A stretch of DNA of 64,000 bases from Gemmatimonadota bacterium (GCA_028874335.1 JAPPJY010000003.1:1-64000); one strand, 5' to 3'. Numbered from the stretch's first letter, positions 50,371-59,436 are shown. A program made the numbers and translations. Notes: generated from the sequence alone by a model not told the origin.

Positions 50371-51867
50371 TCAATAGTAATACCCGAGCATGATGCACAT
50401 CTCGTCGTTCTCGGCCGTAAATCCGAATCGGATGGTAAAGTCCTTGTCGTCGTTTTCGTGGGTGCATTCGAATCGCAGGGTTTGTCCAGCCCTCACTTCG
50501 AGTGCAGGATTGTACAGATTTGTAACCGGTTCGTCCCACTCATCGCTACGATAGATCCTTTCATCATCCAGGAAGATATCGAATCGCCGGCCGTGGCGAT
50601 GCATGTGCGATGACAGCATGACGAGGTTGACGTCTCGTCGCAGCGTCCAGTCGCGGCCGGCGGTCACAGTTTGACCCGGCGGAACCTGGATGGGGAAGAA
50701 GCTCTCAAAGATGGGTTTTGCGGCCTCCCTGACGCTGTCGGCGGGCATTGAGTGCAGATTGACGTACACCTCGCCGATGAGCGTGTTCTCCCCCGACGTG
50801 TTCACAAAATGGGAGTTCAATTCGTAGACCGCATCGGCAGGCATCGGGATCGCGATGCCCTCCGGGAAATCGAAAACCGCCTCTGGCGACTGGCTGCCCA
50901 CGACAAACCTTTTCCGGAAGATACCGAGCGCCTCGACCGGATCCAGATCGCGAATTCCCGGAGGGGGCGGGTTATCGTTGGTCGACTGATAGAGGATGAA
51001 GTGATGGCTGCCTTCCGGTTGGAACACTTCGATTTTGTTCACCATCAGGTCTTTCGCGACCCTCAGCCGCGTCGTCGAGAAAATCTCCCGTTCCGACCGT
51101 GGAGGGATCGCAAAGGGTTTCAGGTGAAGCTGTGTGCCCCGCGCGGGCGGCGCCGGCGGCTGAAAATAAAACTCCGTATTGTGCAGGATCCGATCCAGGT
51201 CGGGCGCATCCGGCACGACGCTGTCGCGGGGCGCCCCGGCCGCGATCCACGCCCGGATCGCATCGATCGCGACACCGCTCAAGCTGGAATATGACCTGGG
51301 CATCCGATCGCCGTACCCCACACCGGAACCGGTCAGCTTCGTCATCAGAAAACTCTTGTCGGGCTCACCTGCCCTGACCAGCAGCATCCCCTCTTCCCGC
51401 GCCTTCGCGTTCTGCGGCACCCGCCCCACGAGCTGCTCGTATGCCACGTCGGGTTCGAGCGAAAGCCCGGCGGCGGCCCAAGCAGAGCTGTGGCAGGAAC
51501 TGCTGATGCAGCTCTCGTTGAAGATATGGTCCTGTATCGCCTCGAACGTGGAGCGGACGCCGTCGACGCCGGTCTCTCCCTCTTCGTGGGTGACCTTGCC
51601 GAAGTCCCCGGCAAACTGCAGGAAGTCCTCGAAGTCCACCTGCCCGTCGTCGTTCAGATCGAACCGGACGTTCGTGGATCCGTACGCTTCGGCGAACAGC
51701 AGGAAATCCGAAAATCCAACCTGCCCGTCTCCGTCGAAATCCGACCCGATACTGTGGGACAGGACCGCAACAGGAATCAGCAGGAAAACCGTTGCGGCCA
51801 GGGTGATGCGACGACGCAAATCCAGTCGCCGTCGAACAATCTGCTTATGATGTGCTCTCCGAATCAT
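50371..51867 (-). CDS. Exported protein with EF-hand repeats, heme-like CxxxCH and Cu-monooxygenase-like domain
   Basis: A predicted secreted protein of 498 residues. After a signal peptide (ITLAATVFLLIPVAVLSHS) come two dockerin/EF-hand-type calcium loops (DFDGDGQVGFSDFL at about 43-56 and DLNDDGQVDFEDFL at 70-83). Next is a region with CISSSCH (about 120-126), like the CxxxCH motif of Planctomycete-type cytochrome domains. The C-terminal half resembles copper type II ascorbate-dependent monooxygenases: GSHHFILY, ELNSHFVN, SSHMHRHGRRFD and a final EMCIML give His and Met ligands. The start is the ATG at 51867; a GTG at 51900 is possible but would precede the signal peptide by a long charged tail. 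Function: perhaps an extracellular copper oxygenase. Confidence 0.7.
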   Translation of the reverse strand: MIRRAHHKQIVRRRLDLRRRITLAATVFLLIPVAVLSHSIGSDFDGDGQVGFSDFLLFAEAYGSTNVRFDLNDDGQVDFEDFLQFAGDFGKVTHEEGETGVDGVRSTFEAIQDHIFNESCISSSCHSSAWAAAGLSLEPDVAYEQLVGRVPQNAKAREEGMLLVRAGEPDKSFLMTKLTGSGVGYGDRMPRSYSSLSGVAIDAIRAWIAAGAPRDSVVPDAPDLDRILHNTEFYFQPPAPPARGTQLHLKPFAIPPRSEREIFSTTRLRVAKDLMVNKIEVFQPEGSHHFILYQSTNDNPPPPGIRDLDPVEALGIFRKRFVVGSQSPEAVFDFPEGIAIPMPADAVYELNSHFVNTSGENTLIGEVYVNLHSMPADSVREAAKPIFESFFPIQVPPGQTVTAGRDWTLRRDVNLVMLSSHMHRHGRRFDIFLDDERIYRSDEWDEPVTNLYNPALEVRAGQTLRFECTHENDDKDFTIRFGFTAENDEMCIMLGYYY

Positions 51868-51900
51868 GTATATCGCCCGTGTCGAGCCTGTCGAAGCCAC

Positions 51901-52644
51901 TCAGTTTTCCGTCGATCCGTATTCTCGCCTCGCCCGCTCCAGGGTCTCGGGATTTCCGATATCGATCGCCGTTCCGCGAAGCCTGTGCGCATACACGGGT
52001 TCCACGTGACAGAGCCATTCCACGAAGTGGCCGGGCGCATCCGGCGTCCGGCCGCTCTCGATGTATTCGTCGAACCGCTTCAACGTGGATGCCGGGTAGA
52101 CGTAAAAAGCGGCCGAACCCCATGACGACGCCGGGATTTCGGGCTTTTCGTCGAACTGTAACACCCGGTTCTCCGCATCCAGAACTGCGATGCCGCGCCG
52201 GCGGCGGTCCTCCGGGTCGTCCACGTGACAGACGCAGATGTGGGCTACAGGATTGGCGCTGAAGTCCGCCACCAGGTCCGCAAGGCGAAACTGAAACAGA
52301 TTGTCAGAACCACATACGAGGACATCATCGGATATGTTCCGCGTCTGAATGGCGAACCGGATGTCCCCCACCGCACCCAGGCGGTTTTCGTTGGACGTGG
52401 TCCCGTCGTCGATCACGTCGACGTCCAGGCGGCCGTTCCGTCCGGCCGCCCACCGCTCGAAATGGCCGGCGAACCGGTTGTTGGTTACCAGATATACCCC
52501 ATCAACGTCCGGAACGGTCTCGATCTGGTCCATCAGATAGTCCACGATCGCGCGCCCGCCCACCTCGAGCAGCCCCTTCGGAAAATTCAGGGTGAGTGGA
52601 TACAGTCGGGTGGCGTAACCCGCCGCAATGACGATCGCTTTCAT
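51901..52644 (-). CDS. Sugar-1-phosphate nucleotidyltransferase
   Basis: A 247-residue nucleotidyltransferase of the RmlA/GlmU-N type that makes an NDP-sugar (or CDP-alcohol) in the cytoplasm. MKAIVIAAGYATRLYPLT...PKGLLEVGG is the nucleotide-binding signature, with VCGSDNLF (metal Asp), FDEKPEIP and GTAIDIGNPE following. In some members the R in ATRL and the K in PKGL bind phosphates; both are present. It ends directly before the Cu-monooxygenase-like gene. The exact sugar is not predictable. Confidence 0.82.
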   Translation of the reverse strand: MKAIVIAAGYATRLYPLTLNFPKGLLEVGGRAIVDYLMDQIETVPDVDGVYLVTNNRFAGHFERWAAGRNGRLDVDVIDDGTTSNENRLGAVGDIRFAIQTRNISDDVLVCGSDNLFQFRLADLVADFSANPVAHICVCHVDDPEDRRRRGIAVLDAENRVLQFDEKPEIPASSWGSAAFYVYPASTLKRFDEYIESGRTPDAPGHFVEWLCHVEPVYAHRLRGTAIDIGNPETLERARREYGSTEN

Positions 52645-52665
52645 CTACCTCTCCGTGCCGGAGCT

Positions 52666-52830
52666 AGTGTCCTGTCCCGAAAATTCCTCACCATTCGGCC
52701 GCCGATTCATCCCGTCTCGCTGCGTTCCCCACGCTCGCCGACCATACGCAGGTCGCCTGCGCTCAGGCGCCTTGCGAGACGGGCGACTCAGCGGCCGAAT
52801 TCAGGCAACTTATTTCCGGGACAGAACACT
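52666..52830. repeat. MITE-like repeat family B, full copy
   Basis: 165 bp with terminal inverted repeats AGTGTCCTGTCCCGAAA and, at the other end, the inverse of AGTGTTCTGTCCCGGAAA. Nested inside are further inverted segments (ATTCGGCCGC with GCGGCCGAAT; CGTCTCGC with GCGAGACG), so the whole element can fold into one long hairpin. No coding capacity. Confidence 0.75.
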
Positions 52831-52919
52831 GGACGATACAACGAACGGATCTAAGACGATACGCTGACGCAATCGCGCCGTCACCCCTCCTGTTTCTTTA
52901 CCGGCCTGGCCGAAATCTG

Positions 52920-52948
52920 CTGACATTCAGGACCGGGTTAATTATATA
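52920..52948 (+). promoter_or_regulatory. Promoter of the amidohydrolase gene at 53042
   Basis: CTGACA (52920-52925), 17 bp spacer, TATATA (52943-52948). Confidence 0.5.
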
Positions 52949-53041
52949 TAGGAAAGATTGCAGGGGCAAGGGATTATCCGGAAAAACGCCCGTGCCGGTC
53001 ATATCCTGAATGCGCGATTCGCCCCATCCAGGAGACGTGCG

Positions 53042-53875
53042 ATGACGCCTTCCGAACTGACGGACCGCTTGAAGCCGGCCTGCCCCGCACTGGACGTTCA
53101 CGTGCATCCGCTGGACTGTTTCGGTCTCTACAGGATCGCCGACGCCAGGGAAGACGCACGCCTCATTATCGACTCCGCCGCGCGCGCGGGGGTGGAAAAG
53201 ATGTGCCTGTTCTCACTTTACACCACCTGCCCGAGAAAGCCGTCGGTTGAAGCGTTCAGGCAGGCAAACGACTACGCACTCTCCATGCGGGACCTGGCGC
53301 CGGATATCTTCATCCCCTTCTGCTACGTGAATCCGATGTACCCCGCGGAGTCCGTTGCGGAAATCGACCGCTGCATCGAAAGCGAGCGTATGGGCGGAAT
53401 CAAGCTGTGGGTCGCGCGCCGCGCCACCGATCCGGGCCTGGACCCCATTCTGGAACGCGCGGTTCAATTCGGCGTTCCGGTGCTTCAGCACGCGTGGATC
53501 AAGACGGACGGCAATCTTGTGGGCGAGTCCTTTCCGGCTGACGTGGCTCACCTGGCGCGGCGTCACCCGGAGGCCAATATCATCATGGCTCATATGAATG
53601 GATGCGGGCTTGCGGGCATGGAAGACGTGGCGGACTGTCCGAATATCTACGTCGATACCTCGGGAGGAGACCCGGACAGCGGCATCGTGGAAGCGGCTGC
53701 GTCAACCATCGGACCCGAGCGCATCGTCTACGGGTCCGACGCTCCCATCCGGCATTTCGGCGTGCAGCTCGGCAAGACGCTCGGAACCGATCTTCCGGAT
53801 GCGGTCAAGAAAGAGATCCTCTGGAATAACACCGCCCGACTTCTGCCGGCGTGGTCCGGCGTCCGGACCCTCTGA
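53042..53875 (+). CDS. Amidohydrolase 2 (ACMSD-like) family protein
   Basis: A 277-residue metal-dependent TIM-barrel hydrolase or decarboxylase. The ligands are visible: H20 and H22 (LDVHVHPLD), a mid-barrel His (VLQHAWIK), a second (MAHMNG) and the closing Asp in YGSDAPIRHFG. The ACMSD/amidohydrolase-2 group includes lactonases and decarboxylases, so hydrolysis of a sugar lactone is one possibility. AGGAG precedes the ATG at 53042. It leads a same-strand run with a sister protein and a Udh-like SDR. Confidence 0.83.
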   Translation: MTPSELTDRLKPACPALDVHVHPLDCFGLYRIADAREDARLIIDSAARAGVEKMCLFSLYTTCPRKPSVEAFRQANDYALSMRDLAPDIFIPFCYVNPMYPAESVAEIDRCIESERMGGIKLWVARRATDPGLDPILERAVQFGVPVLQHAWIKTDGNLVGESFPADVAHLARRHPEANIIMAHMNGCGLAGMEDVADCPNIYVDTSGGDPDSGIVEAAASTIGPERIVYGSDAPIRHFGVQLGKTLGTDLPDAVKKEILWNNTARLLPAWSGVRTL

Positions 53876-53949
53876 CCGGTCGTCGCGGGCGGCCCGTAGC
53901 GACGGGGCTAATTTGCGCGTAACGAACGAATCGTGCCGGAGAGAACGAC

Positions 53950-54702
53950 ATGATCATTGACATCAACGCCTATGCCGGACACTGGCCCTCCCATCCCGTG
54001 GAGGGCGCGCTTGACTCCGTTCGCGCCTCCCTCAGGGAATACGGCGTGGAACGCATGTGCGTTTCGCCTCTCGACGCCGCGTGGTGCCGCAATCCGCATC
54101 GATTCAACGACGATCTCTACGCTGCAGCGAACGCGACCGGCGACGTCTGGCCCGTTCCCGTTCTGGATCCGACCATCGCCACCTGGCGCGACGAACTCGA
54201 GCGGGCCAGGGAGCAAGCCAGGGTCCGCCTGGTCAAACTCCTTCCCGCCTATTGCGGATACGATCTGGACTTCGCGTCCGGCTTGTTCGCGGCCCTCGCA
54301 CGCGCCGGACTCGGCGTCATCGTGCAGACGCGGCTCGAAGACCCGCGAAGGCAGCATCCACTCGCCCAGGTACCCGACGTACCCGCGGCCGAAATCGCGG
54401 ACGCCGCAAAGCGCCACCCCGGCCTTCTCACCATCATCGGAGGGCCGCGCACGGCCGAAATCAGGGGACTTCGAGACAGGATTCTGGGTCTCCCCAACCT
54501 CTACGCGGACGTCTCCCAGTCGGACGGTATGGACGCGGTAAAGGTGCTGGTGGAAGACGGGCTGAGAGACAAACTGCTGTTCGGCTCTCATGCGCCGCTC
54601 TTCATCCCCTATTCAGCGATTTCGCGGGTCGTCACCGATCTCTCAGACGACGACGCGGCCGCCATCCTCGGAGGGAACGCCGGTCGAATCGTCAACTGGT
54701 AA
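53950..54702 (+). CDS. Amidohydrolase-like TIM barrel with degraded metal site
   Basis: A 250-residue relative of the preceding gene product. The usual D-x-H-x-H at the start is DINAYAGH, and the closing GSD is GSHAPL. So at least two metal ligands are lost. A structural or regulatory partner of the protein at 53042, or an enzyme with an altered site, are both possible. GGAGAG lies 6-11 bases upstream of the ATG. Its operon neighbours are the intact amidohydrolase (74 bp upstream) and the SDR (25 bp downstream). Confidence 0.72.
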   Translation: MIIDINAYAGHWPSHPVEGALDSVRASLREYGVERMCVSPLDAAWCRNPHRFNDDLYAAANATGDVWPVPVLDPTIATWRDELERAREQARVRLVKLLPAYCGYDLDFASGLFAALARAGLGVIVQTRLEDPRRQHPLAQVPDVPAAEIADAAKRHPGLLTIIGGPRTAEIRGLRDRILGLPNLYADVSQSDGMDAVKVLVEDGLRDKLLFGSHAPLFIPYSAISRVVTDLSDDDAAAILGGNAGRIVNW

Positions 54703-54727
54703 CCGGGCGTTAGACGAAAGGCCCAAC

Positions 54728-55450
54728 GTGCCGAAGAAAGAAATCCTCATCACAGGCGCGGCCGGAAGAATCGGACGGGTCCTGCGAGAGGGATTGAAGG
54801 AAGACTACCGCCTCAGACTGCTCTATCACAACACCGTTCTCCCGGCACGTCCCGGCGAAGAGGTGCATATCTCAAGCATTACCGATATGGATCGGGTCAT
54901 CGCGGCGGTGAAGGGCGTGGACGCCGTGGTCCACATGGCCGGGAATCCCAACGGGAGCGCCTCCTTCGAAGAAATCCTCGAAGCGAATATCCGCGGTACC
55001 TACACCGTTTACGAAGCCGCCCGAAGGACAGACGTCGGCCGCGTCGTGTTCGCCAGCAGCAACCACGTTACCGGGTATTACGAAAAGAACGGCATCGGTA
55101 CCACGACCGAGGTGAACGCGCGGCCGGACAGCTTCTACGGGGCCAGCAAGGCGTACGGCGAGGACCTGGGGCGGTACTACGCGGACGCATTCGGGCTATC
55201 GGTGATCTGCCTGCGGATCGGATCCTTTCAGCCCGCCGACTCGGTCATCAACCGCACGAGCGACCGGATCCTCGCGTCCTGGCTCAGCCACCGCGATACC
55301 GTTCAACTCGTGCGTTGCAGCATCGAGACCGGCGTCCGTTTCGGCATCTATTACGGCATTTCGAACAATACGCGCGCGTACTGGGACCTCCGAAACGCCC
55401 GCGAGGAACTCGGGTACGCCCCTGAAGACGACGCGGAGACCTACGCCTGA
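54728..55450 (+). CDS. Uronate dehydrogenase-like SDR
   Basis: A 240-residue SDR. ILITGAAGRIGRVL is the NAD-binding loop, ASSNHVTGYYE holds the catalytic Ser, and YGASK gives Y137 and K141. RPDSFYGASKAYGED, CLRIGSF, WLSHRD and YYGISNNTRAYWD follow the pattern of bacterial uronate dehydrogenases (hexuronate to aldarolactone) closely, though the protein is slightly short. The start is the GTG at 54728 with AAAGG 6-10 bases upstream. In an operon with an amidohydrolase, lactone opening after oxidation is an attractive but untested pairing. Confidence 0.8.
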   Translation: MPKKEILITGAAGRIGRVLREGLKEDYRLRLLYHNTVLPARPGEEVHISSITDMDRVIAAVKGVDAVVHMAGNPNGSASFEEILEANIRGTYTVYEAARRTDVGRVVFASSNHVTGYYEKNGIGTTTEVNARPDSFYGASKAYGEDLGRYYADAFGLSVICLRIGSFQPADSVINRTSDRILASWLSHRDTVQLVRCSIETGVRFGIYYGISNNTRAYWDLRNAREELGYAPEDDAETYA

Positions 55451-55497
55451 AGGATGGAACAATAACGGGGACCCGGGTTGCCCGGCCGCCGCCGGTT

Positions 55498-56202
55498 TCA
55501 GAAATGCCGCTTCGCTTCCGACAGCCCGCCCAGAATGAAATCGGCCTCGTCGTGCCGCTGGCGCGCGGTGAAGAAATTGGGCACCGCGAACACGGTCATC
55601 CCCGCGGCCTTGCCGGCTTTCACGCCCGCCTCGCTGTCTTCGATTACCGCACACCGGTCCGGTTCGACGTTCATTTTTCCTGCAGCCATCAGGTAGATGT
55701 CCGGCGCCGGTTTCAGCCGTTCCACGTCGCTGCCTGACAGCATCACGTCGAACACCTCGCCCAGGTCATGCACGCCATCCATTCTGGACAGCATGCCGCT
55801 GTTCAGCGTCTTCATCATCCGGTCCCGCTGTGTGGACGACGCCAGCGCCAGCGGGTAACCGCGGTTCCCGACGTGCGCCAGAAGCTCCAAAATTTCCGGT
55901 ATCAGCAACACCCGGTCGGGATTTGAGATCGCTTTCTCGAATCGATCCATCCAGATCTGGCGGAATACATCGGGCGCCACGTCCAACCCGTATCGTTCCA
56001 CGGCGTACGCGCTGTTTTCCTCGACGGGATGGCCCACGCAGACCGCATAGTCCTCCCGGCTCATCCCTGCGCCGTAATCTCCCAGCGTCGCGTTGAACGT
56101 CTCGCAGTAAACCGCTTCCGAGTCCACGATCACGCCATCGACATCGAAGATTACGGCATCGTAGGTTCGATCTGTCACGCGGTAGCCCTTGATGGATGCC
56201 AT
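55498..56202 (-). CDS. HAD-superfamily hydrolase (beta-phosphoglucomutase-like)
   Basis: A 234-residue phosphatase or phosphomutase. The nucleophile motif is VIFDVDGVIVDSE (D20, D22), motif II is ALASSTQRD, motif III Lys is in ERLKPAPDIYL, and motif IV is VIEDSEAGV. The cap is the small helical type of the YcjU/PgmB and phosphatase groups. I chose the ATG at 56202; the open frame extends further but that part is low quality and overlaps the promoter region of queE. It is convergent with the SDR at 54728. Confidence 0.82.
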   Translation of the reverse strand: MASIKGYRVTDRTYDAVIFDVDGVIVDSEAVYCETFNATLGDYGAGMSREDYAVCVGHPVEENSAYAVERYGLDVAPDVFRQIWMDRFEKAISNPDRVLLIPEILELLAHVGNRGYPLALASSTQRDRMMKTLNSGMLSRMDGVHDLGEVFDVMLSGSDVERLKPAPDIYLMAAGKMNVEPDRCAVIEDSEAGVKAGKAAGMTVFAVPNFFTARQRHDEADFILGGLSEAKRHF

Positions 56203-56426
56203 CGCCCGCCCGTGGGAACGCCGGTGGACCGCACGATTGTCCAAAATCAAAAAACGGAGCGTTCCGCTGTGGATGCCCCGAACGGTCGTCAATATTTGAG
56301 CGGCGGTGGACGAAGTCAAGGATTTTCCTTGTCTCATGTCCCGGTTTTCCATTATTTCAAATGTGCTCGACACAATCCCGTTACGCCCGACGCCCGGAGC
56401 CCGTCTTGTCCCCCAGAGACCCCGAA

Positions 56427-57059
56427 ATGCTGGAAGGCATCCCGCACGCGCACGCCAACCGGATGCCGCTCTGGCGCGAAGACGGCCGGACCCTGCAGGT
56501 GAACGAGATCTTCTACTCCATCGAAGGTGAAGGCCTGCGCGTCGGGCAGCCAACCACTTTCGTGCGCCTCGCCAGATGCAATCTGCGCTGCTTCTTCTGT
56601 GACACCGAATTCGATACGTACACTGAACTCGATATCGGCGAAATCCTGGCTGAAGTCGGCCGCTACTCCGCCTCCTGGGTCTGCCTGACCGGTGGAGAAC
56701 CCCTGGGTCAGAACATCGGACCGCTCTGCCGGGAACTCCGGTCCGGAGATTACCGTATTCACATCGAGACCAACGGCGCGATCGATCCGGATCCGGATCT
56801 CTACAACCTCATCGAACACTGGACCGTCTCTCCCAAGAGAAAGTCCATTGCCGCTGGTCTACGTTACATTACGGAGCTTAAATACGTGGTCGGAAGACAC
56901 TTCGAGGAGGGCATGGTCGCAGAAGACCGTGCCGAGTATGTCTACCTTCAACCCGAGTCGAGCAAGCCTGAATACATCAGGAAGGCCCTCGACATCCTCA
57001 AACGGCGCCCCGCATGGCGGCTTTCCTGCAGGATCCACAAAATGCTCGACCTCCCGTAA
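56427..57059 (+). CDS. queE: 7-carboxy-7-deazaguanine synthase (QueE)
   Basis: Radical SAM enzyme of the queuosine / 7-deazapurine pathway, converting carboxy-tetrahydropterin to 7-carboxy-7-deazaguanine. QVNEIFYSIEGEGLRVGQP is the substrate-binding start. The cluster ligands are C51, C55 and C58 (CNLRCFFCDT), followed by LTGGEPLGQ, HIETNGAI and the late KYVVG. At 210 residues from the ATG at 56427 it has the normal length. No queC, queD or queF is in the window. Confidence 0.93.
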   Translation: MLEGIPHAHANRMPLWREDGRTLQVNEIFYSIEGEGLRVGQPTTFVRLARCNLRCFFCDTEFDTYTELDIGEILAEVGRYSASWVCLTGGEPLGQNIGPLCRELRSGDYRIHIETNGAIDPDPDLYNLIEHWTVSPKRKSIAAGLRYITELKYVVGRHFEEGMVAEDRAEYVYLQPESSKPEYIRKALDILKRRPAWRLSCRIHKMLDLP

Positions 57060-57189
57060 CAACAGCGCAGGCAGCGCGAAAGGAGCGGCGCGGAGGCGCA
57101 CGAGCCGTTGACCGAAACGCCGGTCCCGGCGGGCTGTTCACGTGCGACGAAATCACATTGAATCGCGCTGCGGAAACAGGAGTTTTCGC

Positions 57190-57216
57190 TTGACAATGCT
57201 TTCAGGATAGTATAAA
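57190..57216 (+). promoter_or_regulatory. Possible thrS promoter
   Basis: TTGACA (57190-57195) and TATAAA (57211-57216) with a 15 bp spacer, in a local AT-rich stretch about 220 bp before thrS. The spacing is short. Confidence 0.45.
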
Positions 57217-57249
57217 TTCATCTGATGTTCTAAGTATATGCACATCAAC

Positions 57250-57341
57250 CTACTTGCGGAGGAGTGTCAACGGAAGGGGTCGTTTGTCGCCAGGTGCTTT
57301 GCCGAATGCCACGCGCAAGTAGAAGGGTCGCGCGTTTTTTT
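57250..57341 (+). promoter_or_regulatory. Transcription attenuator in the thrS leader
   Basis: A terminator hairpin ACGCGC (57311-57316) with GCGCGT (57330-57335) is followed by seven Ts. Upstream, CTACTTGCG (57250-57258) is the exact complement of CGCAAGTAG (57314-57322), which overlaps the 5' arm of the terminator. The two pairings exclude each other, as in an antiterminator/terminator switch. No T-box consensus or Thr-rich leader peptide is seen, so the signal is unknown. Confidence 0.6.
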
Positions 57342-57439
57342 ATTATACGGAAGCGAGGTTCGGCGTCCTCGATGCGCCCGCGCCGCTCCTTTCCGGAAAG
57401 CCGCCCGTTTGTTGTGATTGACGTCTCCACAGCATCTTC

Positions 57440-59389
57440 ATGTCAGAACCGATGCCCCGAACAGGCAACATAACCGTCACCCTGCCGGACGGCTCTCGAA
57501 AGGACTTCCGGGAGGGCGTCACCATCCTGCAGGTGGCCGAATCCATCGGCTCCGGCCTTGCGCGCGCTGCGCTGGCCGGCAAGGTCAACGGCCGGGCCGT
57601 GGATCTCAGCAGTACGCTTCATGACGACGCCGAACTGGAGATCCTCACCTTCTCCAGCGATGCAGGCAAGGAAGTGTACTGGCACAGCACCGCCCATATT
57701 ATGGCGCAGGCGGTGCAGGACCTGTTTCCGGACGTCAAAGTCACGCTGGGGCCGCCCATCGAGAATGGCTTCTATTACGACTTCGATCGGGAACAGCCGT
57801 TCACGCCGGACGAATTGCGCAAAATCGAAGCCAGAATGCGGGAACTCATCGCGGAGGCCCAGACCTTCGAGCGCCAGGAAGTCACCCGCGAGGCCGCGAT
57901 CGATTTGTTCCGGGAACGAGGCGAGACCTATAAGCTGGAAATTCTGGAGGAGATCGAACCCGGCGAAATCATCAGCATCTACAGGAATGCCGACAGGTGG
58001 CTGGACCTGTGCCGGGGGCCGCATGTTCCCGACACCGGCCGCATAAAGGCCGTAAGACTGCTGAGTTCTTCGGGCGCATACTGGCGGGGCGACGAAAACA
58101 ACGTGATGCTCCAGCGCATCTACGGCATTTCCTTTCCGGGACAGAAGGACCTCAACGCCTACCTCGAGTACCTGGAAGAAGCAAGGAACCGGGACCACAG
58201 GACCCTCGGCCGGCAACTCGATCTCTTCTCTATCAACGATACTGCCGGCCCCGGTCTGGTTCTCTGGCACCCCAACGGGGCGCGCATCAGGAACCAGATT
58301 GAAGATTTCTGGCGCGAAGCGCATTACGGCGGCGGCTATGACCTGGTGGGTTCGCCCCACATCGGCAGGTCCCGTCTCTGGGAAACCAGCGGACACCTGG
58401 ATTTCTTTCGCGAAAACATGTACCCCCCAATGGACATCGACGGCCAGGCGTATTTCGCCAAACCGATGAATTGTCCATTCCACAGCCTCATCTACAAATC
58501 CCGCAGGCGCAGCTACAGAGAGCTTCCCTTCCGCTGGGCCGAACTGGGTACTGTCTACCGCTACGAAATGGTCGGCACGCTGCATGGCCTGTTACGGGTG
58601 CGCGGATTCACCCAGGACGACGCGCACATCTTCTGTCGTCCGGATCAGGTGGAGGACGAAGTCTCGCGGGTTATCGACTTTACGCTGTTCATCCTCAAGT
58701 CGTTCGGTTTCGAAGACTTTAACGTCTACATCTCAACCCGCCCCGAGAAAGCGGTTGGAGATCCGGCCGACTGGCAACGAGCCACCGACGCGCTCAAGCG
58801 CGCCGTCGATACCCGGAAGCTGCCGTACCGGATCGACGAAGGCGCCGGCGCGTTCTACGGTCCGAAGATCGACGTGACGATCAACGATGCCCTGAACAGG
58901 GAATGGCAGTGCACGACCATACAGTTCGACTTCAACCTTCCGGAACGTTTCGACCTCAGCTATGTCGGGTCAGACGGGAAGTTCCACCGGCCGTACATGG
59001 TTCATCGCGCCCTTCTGGGGGCCATGGAACGGTTCTTCGGCCTGCTGATCGAACACTATGCGGGAAACTTCCCGCTCTGGCTGGCTCCGGTGCAGGCCGT
59101 CGTACTTCCAATATCCGATCCGTTTGCCAACTACGCCGGCGAGGTTGCCAGCCAGCTCAACAGCGCAGGTCTCCGCGCCGAAGTGGACACGCAAGATGCC
59201 AGGCTGGGTTTCAAGATCCGCGAGGCTGAAGTCCGGAAAATCCCTTATATGGTCATTGTGGGGAAGCAGGAATTCGATGCGCGGTCCATCTCGGTCCGCA
59301 GGCATGGCGCCGGTGACCTGGGAAGCATGTCCACGCTCGACCTCATTGCCAGGATGCACAAGGAAGTCCAGACGAAAAGCGCGGAGTAA
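57440..59389 (+). CDS. thrS: Threonyl-tRNA synthetase
   Basis: Class II synthetase of 649 residues that charges tRNA-Thr. The TGS domain is at the N-terminus (TVTLPDGSRKDFREG). The editing domain follows with HSTAHIMAQAV and CRGPHVPDTG. The catalytic core has motif 2 (FRWAELGTVYRYEM...RVRGFTQDDAHIF) and the zinc Cys in KPMNCPFH. The anticodon-binding domain closes the protein (APVQAVVLPISD). The gene leads the conserved thrS-infC-rpmI-rplT order. A 250-base leader with an attenuator precedes it. Confidence 0.97.
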   Translation: MSEPMPRTGNITVTLPDGSRKDFREGVTILQVAESIGSGLARAALAGKVNGRAVDLSSTLHDDAELEILTFSSDAGKEVYWHSTAHIMAQAVQDLFPDVKVTLGPPIENGFYYDFDREQPFTPDELRKIEARMRELIAEAQTFERQEVTREAAIDLFRERGETYKLEILEEIEPGEIISIYRNADRWLDLCRGPHVPDTGRIKAVRLLSSSGAYWRGDENNVMLQRIYGISFPGQKDLNAYLEYLEEARNRDHRTLGRQLDLFSINDTAGPGLVLWHPNGARIRNQIEDFWREAHYGGGYDLVGSPHIGRSRLWETSGHLDFFRENMYPPMDIDGQAYFAKPMNCPFHSLIYKSRRRSYRELPFRWAELGTVYRYEMVGTLHGLLRVRGFTQDDAHIFCRPDQVEDEVSRVIDFTLFILKSFGFEDFNVYISTRPEKAVGDPADWQRATDALKRAVDTRKLPYRIDEGAGAFYGPKIDVTINDALNREWQCTTIQFDFNLPERFDLSYVGSDGKFHRPYMVHRALLGAMERFFGLLIEHYAGNFPLWLAPVQAVVLPISDPFANYAGEVASQLNSAGLRAEVDTQDARLGFKIREAEVRKIPYMVIVGKQEFDARSISVRRHGAGDLGSMSTLDLIARMHKEVQTKSAE

Positions 59390-59436
59390 TCCCCTCTATT
59401 CTCCAATCAGGCCCGACCGCGGCCCGGATCAAATTC

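Noticed and set aside
57238..57420. Leader open frame MHINLLAEECQRK... before thrS
   Set aside because: It is not enriched in Thr codons, has no ribosome binding site and runs through the terminator hairpin, so it is not a convincing attenuation peptide.
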